Origin: a virus
Virus record (IMG/VR): IMGVR_UViG_3300047557_002212
Location: 1 to 36,552 of that record
Strand: one strand, 5' to 3'
Length of the DNA stretch: 36,552 bases
Under the pieces are notes generated by a model. It was not told the DNA's origin, ran no database searches, and saw only the letters and a program-made list of their open reading frames with translations. Positions 15,332-22,765 of the stretch are shown piece after piece; within the stretch, counting starts at the first letter, position 1, and the number at the start of each line of letters is the position of its first letter. Made by a program: the position numbers and the translations under genes.

Positions 15332-15733
15332 TTAAACACAACCCAATACCTCATAGTAAAAGTCAAATGGTATATGACTATACATTTCAACAATCCTTTC
15401 ACCATCAAGTTTAACACACCAATAGTTATTGATTTGATACACACCATTATACAAAGAAGCATATTCACCCATAGTTTGACCTGCGTCATCTACAACAATA
15501 GTTCCATCATCCAATAACTCATACGATTCGCACTCAAACCCGACTACAAAGTCGTTCCAATCAAAATCCATAACAAGAGGTTGTAATGAAACATAATGTT
15601 GTGTTTTGATTTCACCAGTAGATTCATCAAACTCACCAGTAATGGTTTCTACTACATCAAAATTAAACCCCTTTTCTTTAAGTTCGTGATACAAACAAAC
15701 TGGGGTGTATTTGCTAAAAAGTTCTTTTTTCAT
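15332..15733 (-). CDS. Hypothetical early protein (133 aa)
   Basis: An acidic 133-residue protein beginning MKKELFSKYTPVCLYHELKE; no family recognised. The acidic, Tyr/Phe/Trp-rich sequence resembles other small early proteins of this block. Its promoter's -7 element ends 4 nt before the ATG, fixing the start at 15733. Confidence 0.7.
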   Translation of the reverse strand: MKKELFSKYTPVCLYHELKEKGFNFDVVETITGEFDESTGEIKTQHYVSLQPLVMDFDWNDFVVGFECESYELLDDGTIVVDDAGQTMGEYASLYNGVYQINNYWCVKLDGERIVEMYSHIPFDFYYEVLGCV

Positions 15734-15737
15734 AATA

Positions 15738-15768
15738 CAAAGATAGAAATTAAAAGTTAGATTACAAA
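15738..15768 (-). promoter_or_regulatory. Bacteroidota-type leaderless promoter
   Basis: Minus strand: TTTG at 15768-15765, 19-nt spacer, TATCTTTG at 15745-15738, TATT, ATG at 15733. Confidence 0.85.
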
Positions 15769-16115
15769 GTTATTCCAATAGTTTCATCACCAACAGTCAT
15801 AGATAATTTTATACAACCAGCAACTAAACCATTATCTTGTAAGATTTTAGCAACCTTTTCACTAATGTCTTTTGTCGCTGTCCCAATATGCCAAAAGATT
15901 TTTCTTGACTTATTGATTTTCTTTTCCTTATAGTCATAAATGGTAAATCTCTCACCATCAAGTGTTTCAAACTCCCACTCATATTGGACTTTATCGCCAT
16001 TATAGTTATGTGGTTGCCCTAATACTTTGACTAACTTGTTAAATGTAGCATTTACTACAAAGTAGTGGAAACTTGTGCCACCTGCTGATTGTGTTGTTGT
16101 TCTAATGTTTTTCAT
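15762..16115 (-). CDS. Hypothetical early protein (117 aa)
   Basis: Start set at ATG 16115 (MKNIRTTTQSAG) because TATCTTTG ends 4 nt upstream. The longer frame from 16151 would place the promoter inside the coding region. The protein has a beta-rich middle (VQYEWEFETLDGERFTIYDYKE) and no recognised family. Its 3' end overlaps the promoter of the next gene. Confidence 0.7.
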   Translation of the reverse strand: MKNIRTTTQSAGGTSFHYFVVNATFNKLVKVLGQPHNYNGDKVQYEWEFETLDGERFTIYDYKEKKINKSRKIFWHIGTATKDISEKVAKILQDNGLVAGCIKLSMTVGDETIGITL

Positions 16116-16119
16116 AATA

Positions 16120-16151
16120 CAAAGATAAATAAATTTTAAGATAATTCCCAA
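16120..16151 (-). promoter_or_regulatory. Bacteroidota-type leaderless promoter
   Basis: Minus strand: TTG at 16151-16149, 21-nt spacer, TATCTTTG at 16127-16120, ATG at 16115. Confidence 0.8.
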
Positions 16152-16372
16152 TCATAATTACAAAAAGAATTCAAAGCATAATAATCTTTGTATTCAGTTT
16201 TACTACAAGGGTCGCAACGGAAATAACCACTATCAGCAGTTTGAATACCTACTGCGTCGCTATTATTCCACCAAACCATAAAACCTTTGTAAAGAAATCC
16301 TCTACCATAGGTAAATGCTTCGTCAGTTTTAAGAAATGCTTTTAAATCTTTTTTAGTTGTTATAGTTTTCAT
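16136..16372 (-). CDS. Hypothetical early protein (78 aa)
   Basis: Start set at ATG 16372 (MKTITTKKDLKAFLKTDEAF), 4 nt after the -7 element TACCTTTG; the ATG at 16390 lies upstream of that element. A small Trp/Tyr-rich protein with three cysteines near the C-terminal half; not recognised. Confidence 0.68.
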   Translation of the reverse strand: MKTITTKKDLKAFLKTDEAFTYGRGFLYKGFMVWWNNSDAVGIQTADSGYFRCDPCSKTEYKDYYALNSFCNYDWELS

Positions 16373-16376
16373 ACCA

Positions 16377-16407
16377 CAAAGGTAATACAAAAAAACACAA
16401 TAACAAA
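16377..16407 (-). promoter_or_regulatory. Bacteroidota-type leaderless promoter
   Basis: Minus strand: TTTG at 16407-16404, 19-nt spacer, TACCTTTG at 16384-16377, ATG at 16372. Confidence 0.85.
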
Positions 16408-16408
16408 A

Positions 16409-16948
16409 TTATTTTACAATAATTTCATTACCCCATACATCCCAACCTTGTCTTTCCTTTCTGGCAAACATTTCAAGTTTGTTTTGTGTAGGAAACATTT
16501 TAGTTATTCTATCATAAACCTCTTGTGGTTTTTCACTATGTTTAGTTCTTTTAGAAACCACCATTTGTCTTTCATTTCTACTACCTCTTGGTTGTGGTAT
16601 TTTACCTTTTTTAAATACAAGGACAGGTTCAGTTTGAGTCATAGTATAAAAGCCAGGGTTTAAGGCTTGTTTGTCCCAAATGAAAGAGGTATGTGTATAG
16701 GTAAAACCAAGTGCTTCACCAAACTCTATTGCTTGGTTTAGGTGCGGCCAAGTAGCCCACATAAAGATTAGACAATCAGTATCAGCCCACTCTTGTATTA
16801 GTGGTTTGAATTCTTTAATCATATCTTTTACTTTCATAGTTGGGTAGTGTGTTATAGCACCACCAGTTTCATCACCACCTTTTCCATTATGTTGTGTTTG
16901 TCCTTTATAGTCCCAAGGCGGGTCCATTGCTATAATCTGGTATTTCAT
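16409..16948 (-). CDS. MT-A70-family DNA adenine-N6 methyltransferase
   Basis: A 179-residue protein beginning MKYQIIAMDPPWDYKG with the catalytic DPPW at 9-12, diagnostic for MT-A70-type enzymes. It also has the family features CLIFMWATWPHLNQAIEF, W-D-K after the strand, and a C-terminal R-T-K-H-S-E-K-P-Q-E-V-Y motif. The length is normal for phage members. It overlaps the upstream methyltransferase by 4 nt (ATGA), so both are translated from one mRNA. Confidence 0.88.
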   Translation of the reverse strand: MKYQIIAMDPPWDYKGQTQHNGKGGDETGGAITHYPTMKVKDMIKEFKPLIQEWADTDCLIFMWATWPHLNQAIEFGEALGFTYTHTSFIWDKQALNPGFYTMTQTEPVLVFKKGKIPQPRGSRNERQMVVSKRTKHSEKPQEVYDRITKMFPTQNKLEMFARKERQGWDVWGNEIIVK

Positions 16949-18000
16949 AATTTAAAGTTTTCTAATCTCCAATAAAAACCACCACAAGTTGTATGTCCCT
17001 CTCTTGAATAACACCTCATTATATCCTCACCACATAAACCAGTTTCTTTTTCAGCAGCAGTATAAGCAGCATAGGATTTAATAGGATTTCCATTTAAGTC
17101 ATATTGATTTACCCAAAGGAATTCATCATTACTACCAGATAATCTTTTCTCACTAAAAGTAGCATACATTTCATTTAACTCAAAACCTATGTAATCTCTT
17201 TTTAGTTCTTTACAAGCAATACCTGTTGTAGCAATGCCAGAAAATGTATCTATGACTAAATCACCCTCATCTGTTAAAAGTTCTATAAAGAATAGTGGTA
17301 GTTCTTTATGGAAAGGTGCTGGGTGTTTGATTGTATTATCTTTTGAAGCAGAAGCAGTGTTAAACCTAAATACATTATCAGGTCTTACTTTTTCTGGCGC
17401 AACCTTTTCTTTGTAGGTATGATTGGCTTGTCCGTCTTTGAAAGATTTTTTGTGTCTATACTTTACTCTTTTTTTCTTTATTCTTGAACCCTCCTCTGTA
17501 AAACCTACATTATCATCAAACTCATAGTCATATCTTTTTACACTACTATCTTTTGGTTCTTGTAAAACTCTATCCATATAGAATTTCATTTGTTTGTAAT
17601 CTTTACAAAAGTGAAATAGGTATTCAGTCATATTCCTAAATCTTTTAGGAGCACCATTAGGAATACCAGATTTTTTATGCCAAAAGTATTTGTCGTAAAG
17701 TAATAACTTATTTCTGGTAGAGTTCTTGTAAAGTAATTCCTCTATAAAGGTTGTTCTATAACCTTTTTCTGTTTTATCATTTATGTTTAAGATAAAACTA
17801 CCACTTGGCTTTAATACACGCCAGATTTCATCAAAAAGTGGTAAAATCCAATCACAATACTCTGTTGATTTAGTTATACTTACTTTTTTTCCATAAGAAA
17901 CTATATCTACATAAGGGGGACTGGTTATTATTAAATCTACTGAATTGTTAGGGATTGTCTTGATTAAATCAAAACAATCCCCTATTAAAATTTTCTCCAT
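16945..18000 (-). CDS. Beta-class DNA methyltransferase fused to a C-terminal NUMOD-like domain
   Basis: A 351-residue protein. Catalytic motif IV SPPY lies at 27-30 (DLIITSPPYVD) and SAM-binding motif I is D-T-F-S-G-I-A-T-T-G (251-260), a variant of DPFxGSGTT. This IV-before-I order defines beta-class N4-cytosine/N6-adenine enzymes. Residues about 296-346 (WVNQYDLNGNPIKSYAAYTAAEKETG ... GGFYWRLE) match the NUMOD DNA-binding module usually found on HNH/GIY homing endonucleases. The fusion could alter target recognition. It is preceded by ACTAAATA rather than an early promoter. Confidence 0.82.
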   Translation of the reverse strand: MEKILIGDCFDLIKTIPNNSVDLIITSPPYVDIVSYGKKVSITKSTEYCDWILPLFDEIWRVLKPSGSFILNINDKTEKGYRTTFIEELLYKNSTRNKLLLYDKYFWHKKSGIPNGAPKRFRNMTEYLFHFCKDYKQMKFYMDRVLQEPKDSSVKRYDYEFDDNVGFTEEGSRIKKKRVKYRHKKSFKDGQANHTYKEKVAPEKVRPDNVFRFNTASASKDNTIKHPAPFHKELPLFFIELLTDEGDLVIDTFSGIATTGIACKELKRDYIGFELNEMYATFSEKRLSGSNDEFLWVNQYDLNGNPIKSYAAYTAAEKETGLCGEDIMRCYSREGHTTCGGFYWRLENFKL

Positions 18001-18004
18001 ACAC

Positions 18005-18012
18005 TATTTAGT
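18005..18012 (-). promoter_or_regulatory. ACTAAATA late-type motif (methyltransferase pair)
   Basis: On the minus strand, ATACTAAATAGTGTATGG: the motif ends 4 nt before the ATG at 18000. This unit lacks the TAnnTTTG promoter that the neighbouring early genes all have. Confidence 0.55.
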
Positions 18013-18024
18013 ATGGAGAGCAGA

Positions 18025-18444
18025 TTAGTCAAGAGATTCTATGTAGATTGCGTCTTTTTTGTAGTTAGTATTTTTCTTATGTAGATAATGAATTCTAAAC
18101 GACATTTCATTATCATTAAATGGAACAGACATTTTTATATCTACAAATATAGAACCCCAAGAACCAATAGTCCAATAGTTGTTATATTGTGGAAACATAG
18201 CGGTAGAACACAAATCATATTCTGCTTTACATTTAGCCAGTTTTGTTTGTTTTAACAAAAAAAGTATTCTGTTTATCATAGAAAATTGTAATTCTTCATC
18301 AGCCATAGGTTCCATTACACAAGAATATGATACACTAAACTCACCCAAGTTTCTATTGAGTATAGAGATTAGTTTTTGGACTTTTTTACAATTTGACTGA
18401 TAAACAGATTGAGAAATGGGGGTAAGTGTGTTAGTGTTATTCAT
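18025..18444 (-). CDS. Hypothetical early protein (139 aa)
   Basis: A 139-residue protein beginning MNNTNTLTPISQSVYQ; not recognised. Predicted helix at residues 18-65 followed by beta strands (NYWTIGSWGSIFVDIKMSVPF). The start is fixed by its leaderless promoter. The opening MNNT-LTP is shared with the gene starting at 19734. Confidence 0.7.
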   Translation of the reverse strand: MNNTNTLTPISQSVYQSNCKKVQKLISILNRNLGEFSVSYSCVMEPMADEELQFSMINRILFLLKQTKLAKCKAEYDLCSTAMFPQYNNYWTIGSWGSIFVDIKMSVPFNDNEMSFRIHYLHKKNTNYKKDAIYIESLD

Positions 18445-18448
18445 AAGA

Positions 18449-18480
18449 CAAAGGTAATATAAAGTTAGACAATATACAAA
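18449..18480 (-). promoter_or_regulatory. Bacteroidota-type leaderless promoter
   Basis: Minus strand: TTTG at 18480-18477, 20-nt spacer, TACCTTTG at 18456-18449, ATG at 18444. Confidence 0.88.
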
Positions 18481-18481
18481 T

Positions 18482-18841
18482 TTATTTAAGATAATTTACT
18501 ATTGAATCATAAGCGGCATATCCTTGATTAAACCAAATGAAATTTGGAGGTGATGTTGTTTTGCGTTTTTTTATACTTAAACCAAGATTTGCTAATGTAT
18601 TACAAGAACTCAAATACCTAAATAAATCATCTTGTGCGAAACCACTATATTTTTCAGTTGTAAAACAAATCAAAATCCACTGCTTAATATAAGGACATTT
18701 GTTTATGTCTTTTAATGTTTTATAGACCTGCCCCCACTCACCATAACCACTACCCTCACCATCCTCTAATAATCTTGGAATAGTGCTTGATTTATACAAC
18801 ATTTGTAATACTTGTGCGTTTGTTAGTTTTTTTGTTTTCAT
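18482..18841 (-). CDS. Hypothetical early protein (119 aa)
   Basis: A 119-residue protein beginning MKTKKLTNAQVLQMLYKSS. The opening MKTKKL is shared with the gene starting at 19288. The body is helical with a YGEWGQVYKTLKDINKCPYIKQW core. No family recognised. Start fixed by its own leaderless promoter. Confidence 0.7.
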   Translation of the reverse strand: MKTKKLTNAQVLQMLYKSSTIPRLLEDGEGSGYGEWGQVYKTLKDINKCPYIKQWILICFTTEKYSGFAQDDLFRYLSSCNTLANLGLSIKKRKTTSPPNFIWFNQGYAAYDSIVNYLK

Positions 18842-18845
18842 AAGA

Positions 18846-18877
18846 CAAAGATAATATAAAGTTAAAGGATATACAAA
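18846..18877 (-). promoter_or_regulatory. Bacteroidota-type leaderless promoter
   Basis: Minus strand: TTTG at 18877-18874, 20-nt spacer, TATCTTTG at 18853-18846, ATG at 18841. Confidence 0.88.
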
Positions 18878-18883
18878 TTTATT

Positions 18884-19288
18884 TTAAGATTTTAACCACC
18901 AATCAAAATACATTTCATAACCATCATCATCAAGACACTCCAAGTCCTCATCACACACACTTGAATCAGTAGTAATTCTTGCCACAAGAAATGCTGCTAT
19001 TTGTTCCATTTTGTAGTAGTTAAAAGATTTGAAAGGTGCTTCACAATTGGCTTCATACTCATCTTTTAAACCTTGATAGTTAAATAATACATCTTTTGTA
19101 TTCATAATGTATGTTTTATCAGTGCCATCAATCCTAAAATGTGTTTCATAGTCAATACCACCAACATTATCATCTATATGAATAATAGTATCTGGTAGAT
19201 TGGTGTTTTCCAAATAAAAAGGTGAATCTTTTGTTCCAAACAACCAAGTTTTGTTTCCAATAAAGTGTTTTAGTTTTTTTGTTTTCAT
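18884..19288 (-). CDS. Hypothetical acidic early protein (134 aa)
   Basis: A 134-residue acidic protein beginning MKTKKLKHFIGNKTW, with an Asp/Glu-rich C-terminus (VCDEDLECLDDDGYEMYFDWW). No family recognised. Small acidic early phage proteins are often inhibitors of host or defence enzymes, but nothing here proves this. Start fixed by its promoter. Confidence 0.7.
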   Translation of the reverse strand: MKTKKLKHFIGNKTWLFGTKDSPFYLENTNLPDTIIHIDDNVGGIDYETHFRIDGTDKTYIMNTKDVLFNYQGLKDEYEANCEAPFKSFNYYKMEQIAAFLVARITTDSSVCDEDLECLDDDGYEMYFDWWLKS

Positions 19289-19292
19289 AATA

Positions 19293-19324
19293 CAAAGATA
19301 GTATAAAGTTAAACATTACCCAAA
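19293..19324 (-). promoter_or_regulatory. Bacteroidota-type leaderless promoter
   Basis: Minus strand: TTTG at 19324-19321, 20-nt spacer, TATCTTTG at 19300-19293, ATG at 19288. Confidence 0.88.
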
Positions 19325-19734
19325 TTTATTTTATATTTTTTTACATCAAGATGCCAAGCAAAACATCTTTCTGGAAAATCTAACATATATTCAAACATTT
19401 TTTCTTTATTTGCCATAATGTCGTAGATTTCACAAAATTTGATTTCTACTATATCACCATAATCACAATCTTGTTTGAAAATCAAATCATTATCAACAGA
19501 AGCAATAATAGTTTGTGTTTCATTATTGATTGAAATAATCCTACACCAGAATCTTTCATCATTAGCACATACTTTTACAAACTTGTCTATTTCTGGAAAA
19601 TGATTGTGTGTAATAGAATAAAAATCTATTATTTCTTTTGATGGAATCTCAAAACTATCAGGATGTAGTTGATTCATTACATAAGCGTTTTTGAAAGAAA
19701 CTTTTTTGGTAGGGGGGGTAAGTGTGTTATTCAT
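19309..19734 (-). CDS. Hypothetical early protein (141 aa)
   Basis: A 141-residue protein beginning MNNTLTPPTKKVSFKN. The middle (RFWCRIISINNETQTIIASVDNDLI ... GDIVEIKFCEIYDI) resembles small SH3-like beta-barrel proteins (DUF2314-like 'E.~Wv.i......~~G.l.n.p......GD.v.~...~I.D'), which is only a tentative match. Its 3' end overlaps the promoter of the next gene. Confidence 0.68.
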   Translation of the reverse strand: MNNTLTPPTKKVSFKNAYVMNQLHPDSFEIPSKEIIDFYSITHNHFPEIDKFVKVCANDERFWCRIISINNETQTIIASVDNDLIFKQDCDYGDIVEIKFCEIYDIMANKEKMFEYMLDFPERCFAWHLDVKKYKINLGNV

Positions 19735-19738
19735 AATA

Positions 19739-19770
19739 CAAAGATAGTATAAAGTTAGAGATTAGACAAA
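19739..19770 (-). promoter_or_regulatory. Bacteroidota-type leaderless promoter
   Basis: Minus strand: TTTG at 19770-19767, 20-nt spacer, TATCTTTG at 19746-19739, ATG at 19734. Confidence 0.88.
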
Positions 19771-19788
19771 TTTATTTTAAGATTTTTA

Positions 19789-20133
19789 TTAAATAAAATC
19801 AGTTATTTTTTCACAGAACTTTACAAGGAAATCCTTATGAACGAAAGGTGTAGAACACCAAAGAGAATTCAACTTACCATTTTTACGCCATTTCAATAAA
19901 CCAACACCCATAACATCATTAAATTGTAGCAGTATCCAATTTCCGTTTATATCGTTTTCAACAGAAATCTTGAAATCAAAAGATTTGGTTTTTGTATCCC
20001 TTGTGTTATGCACCTCAATAACATATGGCATACCATCTGGCAAGAGTGGTAAATGTTTTTCAAGTTGGAGAAACATATTTCTTGCGATAGTTTGTGCTTG
20101 ATTTTTTGTGAGAGTGTTTTTCTGTGTTTTCAT
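19789..20133 (-). CDS. Hypothetical early protein (114 aa)
   Basis: Start set at ATG 20133 (MKTQKNTLTKNQAQTIARNM), 4 nt after TATCTTTG; the ATG at 20172 would include the promoter in the coding region. Residues 10-30 form a helix, followed by a beta-rich part (YVIEVHNTRDTKTKSFDFKISVEND). Not recognised. It is the first gene of the minus-strand early block and is divergent from terminase. Confidence 0.7.
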   Translation of the reverse strand: MKTQKNTLTKNQAQTIARNMFLQLEKHLPLLPDGMPYVIEVHNTRDTKTKSFDFKISVENDINGNWILLQFNDVMGVGLLKWRKNGKLNSLWCSTPFVHKDFLVKFCEKITDFI

Positions 20134-20137
20134 AATA

Positions 20138-20168
20138 CAAAGATAAGCGATTTTCCCTCCCAAGTCAA
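20138..20168 (-). promoter_or_regulatory. Bacteroidota-type leaderless promoter
   Basis: Minus strand: TTG(AC) at 20168-20166, 20-nt spacer, TATCTTTG at 20145-20138, ATG at 20133. The same GCTTGACTT ... AATCGCTTA block is found at 9367-9393. Confidence 0.85.
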
Positions 20169-20185
20169 GCACTTTCTAAAAAAAA

Positions 20186-20193
20186 ACTAAATA
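20186..20193 (+). promoter_or_regulatory. ACTAAATA late-type motif (packaging/head operon)
   Basis: ACTAAATATAAT lies 13 nt before the ATG of the small terminase, at the head of the whole plus-strand late block. Confidence 0.55.
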
Positions 20194-20206
20194 TAATAAA
20201 AAGGTT

Positions 20207-20599
20207 ATGGAATTGAAGCCAAAGAGGGTTCAGTATAGAACCAAAGACATTATTGAAATCATCTTAAAGTTGAGATTAGAAAAGGGTTTCACCAGACAAT
20301 CTATTGTTGAGTGGTTAGAACACGAAATGAAACTAACCAAAGACAAAGCATCTCGTTTGATTACAGAAGCAAACAAAAAGTTTGATGAAATAGCAATACA
20401 AAGGTTTGGTGATGATATAAAGGAGGACATAGAGAGATTTGAAAATCTTTATGAAAAAGCAGTAAAGGCAAATGATACAAGAGAAGCCAGAGAACTCTTA
20501 AAAGAGATTTCCAAGTTAAAAGGACATTATGTTGAAAGGGTTAGTTTGGATGTAAAGGAATATAATGTAAAATTTCCAGGTATAGATGACGCAGTTTGA
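20207..20599 (+). CDS. Terminase small subunit
   Basis: A 130-residue protein directly before the large terminase, which it overlaps by 14 nt. The N-terminal half has a helix-turn-helix-like part (FTRQSIVEWLEHEMKLTKDKASRLITEA), followed by a charged helical region for oligomerisation (ERFENLYEKAVKANDTREARELLKEI), the normal build of small terminases that select the packaging site. It starts the late operon. Confidence 0.8.
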   Translation: MELKPKRVQYRTKDIIEIILKLRLEKGFTRQSIVEWLEHEMKLTKDKASRLITEANKKFDEIAIQRFGDDIKEDIERFENLYEKAVKANDTREARELLKEISKLKGHYVERVSLDVKEYNVKFPGIDDAV

Positions 20600-21890
20600 T
20601 TTAATAACACCACATCCTAAACAAGCAGAGATAATCAAATCTTGTTTAAGTCCAAATTACTTTTTTATAGTTGCTATTATTGGTAGGCAGTTTGGGAAAA
20701 CCCTTGTTGCTGAAAATCTGGCATTATATTGGGCTTTAAGTAAGAAAGATGTGATAGTTTATTGGATTTCACCTACTGATTCACAAATACAAAAGGTTTA
20801 TACTGAAATTTATGATAGTATAGCCCATACCAAGTGTGTAAAGAGTAAAAAAGCAACAAAAGGTGATACTGAAATCAATTTTGATAATGGGAGTAAGATA
20901 GTGTTTAAGTCAGCAGCCAGTGAGGACAACTTGCGTGGTGGTTCAGTCAATTATATGATAATAGATGAAGCAGCCTTCATAAAAAGAGAGACAATTGAAA
21001 CGATTTTAATGCCAATGCTGGCTGTAAAGGGTAAAAAATGTCTTTTTATATCTACTCCAAAGGGTAAAAACTACCTTTATGATTACTTTTTGAAAGGGGA
21101 AAGTGGAGAAAAAGATTGGTGTTCTTTAAGATTTTCTACCTATGATTCACCATTTTCTAACAAACATATTATAGATTTAGCAAGAAAATCATTACCACCA
21201 AAGTTGTTTTCACAAGAATATGAAGCACATTTTGTTGATGCGAGTAGTGTTTTTAACAATATAAATGAGGTTATGTGTCTTGAACCACAACTAAAACCAT
21301 TACCAAGAGAGAAATACTTTGCTGGTATAGATGTAGGGTTGATAAGTGATGCCACAGTGCTTACTATTTTTGATAAAGTAGGTAATATGGTGAGGTATTA
21401 TAGGTGGCAAAACATAGAAACGCCAGTTTTAATCAAAAAAATACTTGAATTGAATAAATTGTGGGGTTTTCATAGGATTATGATTGAAAATAACAATCAA
21501 GGACTACCAATTTACCAAGCATTAAAGGTAGAAATCTCAAATATAGATTCAATAAACACAAATAGTAAGACAAAACCTGAAATGATAAACAATCTTATAC
21601 ACATTTTTAATATGATGGAGTTTAAGTGTTGTAAAGATGACTATTTGAGAATAGAATTAGAGGGTTTTATATTTAAGCAAACTGATTCTGGTGTAATAAG
21701 GTTTATGGCAGATAGTGGTTTTCACGACGATTGTGTAATGAGTATGGCTATTGGTAGGTATTGTTGGGAGTTTTATATGAAAAAGCATTCCGCTCAATAC
21801 TTACAAGGAAAAGAGGAGAAAGATGGAGAATTCACAGGAACTTTATTTGATGGGATTGTGCCAGATGGTATGACTCAACTATATTTCTAA
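20586..21890 (+). CDS. Terminase large subunit
   Basis: A 434-residue packaging ATPase-nuclease. Walker A-type GRQFGKT lies at 33-39, Walker B MIIDEAA at 124-130 and the coupling motif STPKG at 156-160. The nuclease part has acidic residues at D249 (AGIDVG), E301 (IEN) and D381/D382 (GFHDDCVMS). All motifs and spacing fit a complete enzyme that pumps and cuts DNA at the portal. Confidence 0.95.
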   Translation: MTQFDLITPHPKQAEIIKSCLSPNYFFIVAIIGRQFGKTLVAENLALYWALSKKDVIVYWISPTDSQIQKVYTEIYDSIAHTKCVKSKKATKGDTEINFDNGSKIVFKSAASEDNLRGGSVNYMIIDEAAFIKRETIETILMPMLAVKGKKCLFISTPKGKNYLYDYFLKGESGEKDWCSLRFSTYDSPFSNKHIIDLARKSLPPKLFSQEYEAHFVDASSVFNNINEVMCLEPQLKPLPREKYFAGIDVGLISDATVLTIFDKVGNMVRYYRWQNIETPVLIKKILELNKLWGFHRIMIENNNQGLPIYQALKVEISNIDSINTNSKTKPEMINNLIHIFNMMEFKCCKDDYLRIELEGFIFKQTDSGVIRFMADSGFHDDCVMSMAIGRYCWEFYMKKHSAQYLQGKEEKDGEFTGTLFDGIVPDGMTQLYF

Positions 21891-21905
21891 AAAAAAAGAA
21901 TTATT

Positions 21906-22073
21906 ATGAACTTAAAAAATGTAATGAAAGTGATTGGAGTAGTATTTTGTCTATTTTTAGGCACCATACTATGTAAAAACTATATTTTCTATGGTGATAC
22001 TAAAAAAGAAGCGGTTGATACTACCAAAGTAGTAGTTGATACTGCTGTGGTTGATACTACCAAAACTAAATAA
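21906..22073 (+). CDS. Small membrane protein (55 aa)
   Basis: A short ORF with one hydrophobic N-terminal helix (residues 8-23, KVIGVVFCLFLGTILC) followed by a repetitive soluble tail with three VDTT/VVDT units. It looks like a signal-anchored periplasmic peptide. A small spanin-like or superinfection-exclusion role is possible but unsupported. Its end contains the ACTAAATA motif for the next gene. Confidence 0.55.
   Translation: MNLKNVMKVIGVVFCLFLGTILCKNYIFYGDTKKEAVDTTKVVVDTAVVDTTKTK
22065..22072 (+). promoter_or_regulatory. ACTAAATA late-type motif
   Basis: The motif overlaps the stop codon of the small membrane protein and ends 7 nt before the ATG at 22080. Confidence 0.45.
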
Positions 22074-22079
22074 GATAAG

Positions 22080-22748
22080 ATGAAATTTTTAACAGAATTA
22101 GACATAGACATTATCATAAAACCTAACTATTTTCAACAAATAGTAGTTGATAATGCTGTAATAAATCAAGCAGAAAGAATAGCAATAGCAGAAGCAAGTT
22201 CTTACATAACACAAAGGTATGAAACAGATTATTTGTATCGTCCTTATGTTGTAGGTGCTTCTGGTTCAACTATTGAAGCAAACCAAAGGTTATTATGGAC
22301 TGATGGTTTAGTTTATGTAAATGGTTTGACTGGTTCTGTTATTCTTGATAGTGAAATATACCCTGGTTCAACATTTTCAGCAACTCAAAGTTGGTTAGAT
22401 GATGATAGACAACCACATTTAGTAGAAATTACTACCCACATTTTCATTTGGATACTTGCTAATAGAGTTGAGCCAAGGAGAATTGAGGAAATAAGAAAGT
22501 ATAACTATGATATGTCCCTTGAAAAACTTAAACAATATGCTCACGGAGATACAAGTATGGTGGGTATAGTAGTTGGAACTGGTTTGAGAGCAGACAATCA
22601 AGGTGTGAGTGTTTATTATGGTAGTGATTACAATACTATTTTTGATATAAACTATCTTGGGGTTAGTAATAGACCTGGTATTTATGGTTCATACTCAAAT
22701 ATGGTTCCAAATCCATTTTATCTACAAGGATACGCACCAGGCACCTAA
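22080..22748 (+). CDS. Head completion protein, Mu gp36-like
   Basis: A 222-residue protein. The N-terminal part (IIIKPNYFQQIVVDNAVINQAERIAIAEASSYITQRYET) resembles Mu gp36/DUF1320 proteins, which bind the portal ring as head-tail connectors. The position next to the portal and gpG/gp37-like genes agrees. The C-terminal 70 residues (Tyr/Gly/Asn-rich) are not part of the usual domain. Confidence 0.6.
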   Translation: MKFLTELDIDIIIKPNYFQQIVVDNAVINQAERIAIAEASSYITQRYETDYLYRPYVVGASGSTIEANQRLLWTDGLVYVNGLTGSVILDSEIYPGSTFSATQSWLDDDRQPHLVEITTHIFIWILANRVEPRRIEEIRKYNYDMSLEKLKQYAHGDTSMVGIVVGTGLRADNQGVSVYYGSDYNTIFDINYLGVSNRPGIYGSYSNMVPNPFYLQGYAPGT

Positions 22749-22765
22749 TAATTTAATAAAAAACT

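Noticed and set aside
16116-16151. Longer start for the gene at 15762-16115 (MGIILKFIYLC...)
   Set aside because: The added codons consist of the -7 promoter element and spacer; the leaderless ATG at 16115 is consistent with the other early genes. The same applies to 20134-20172 and 16373-16390.
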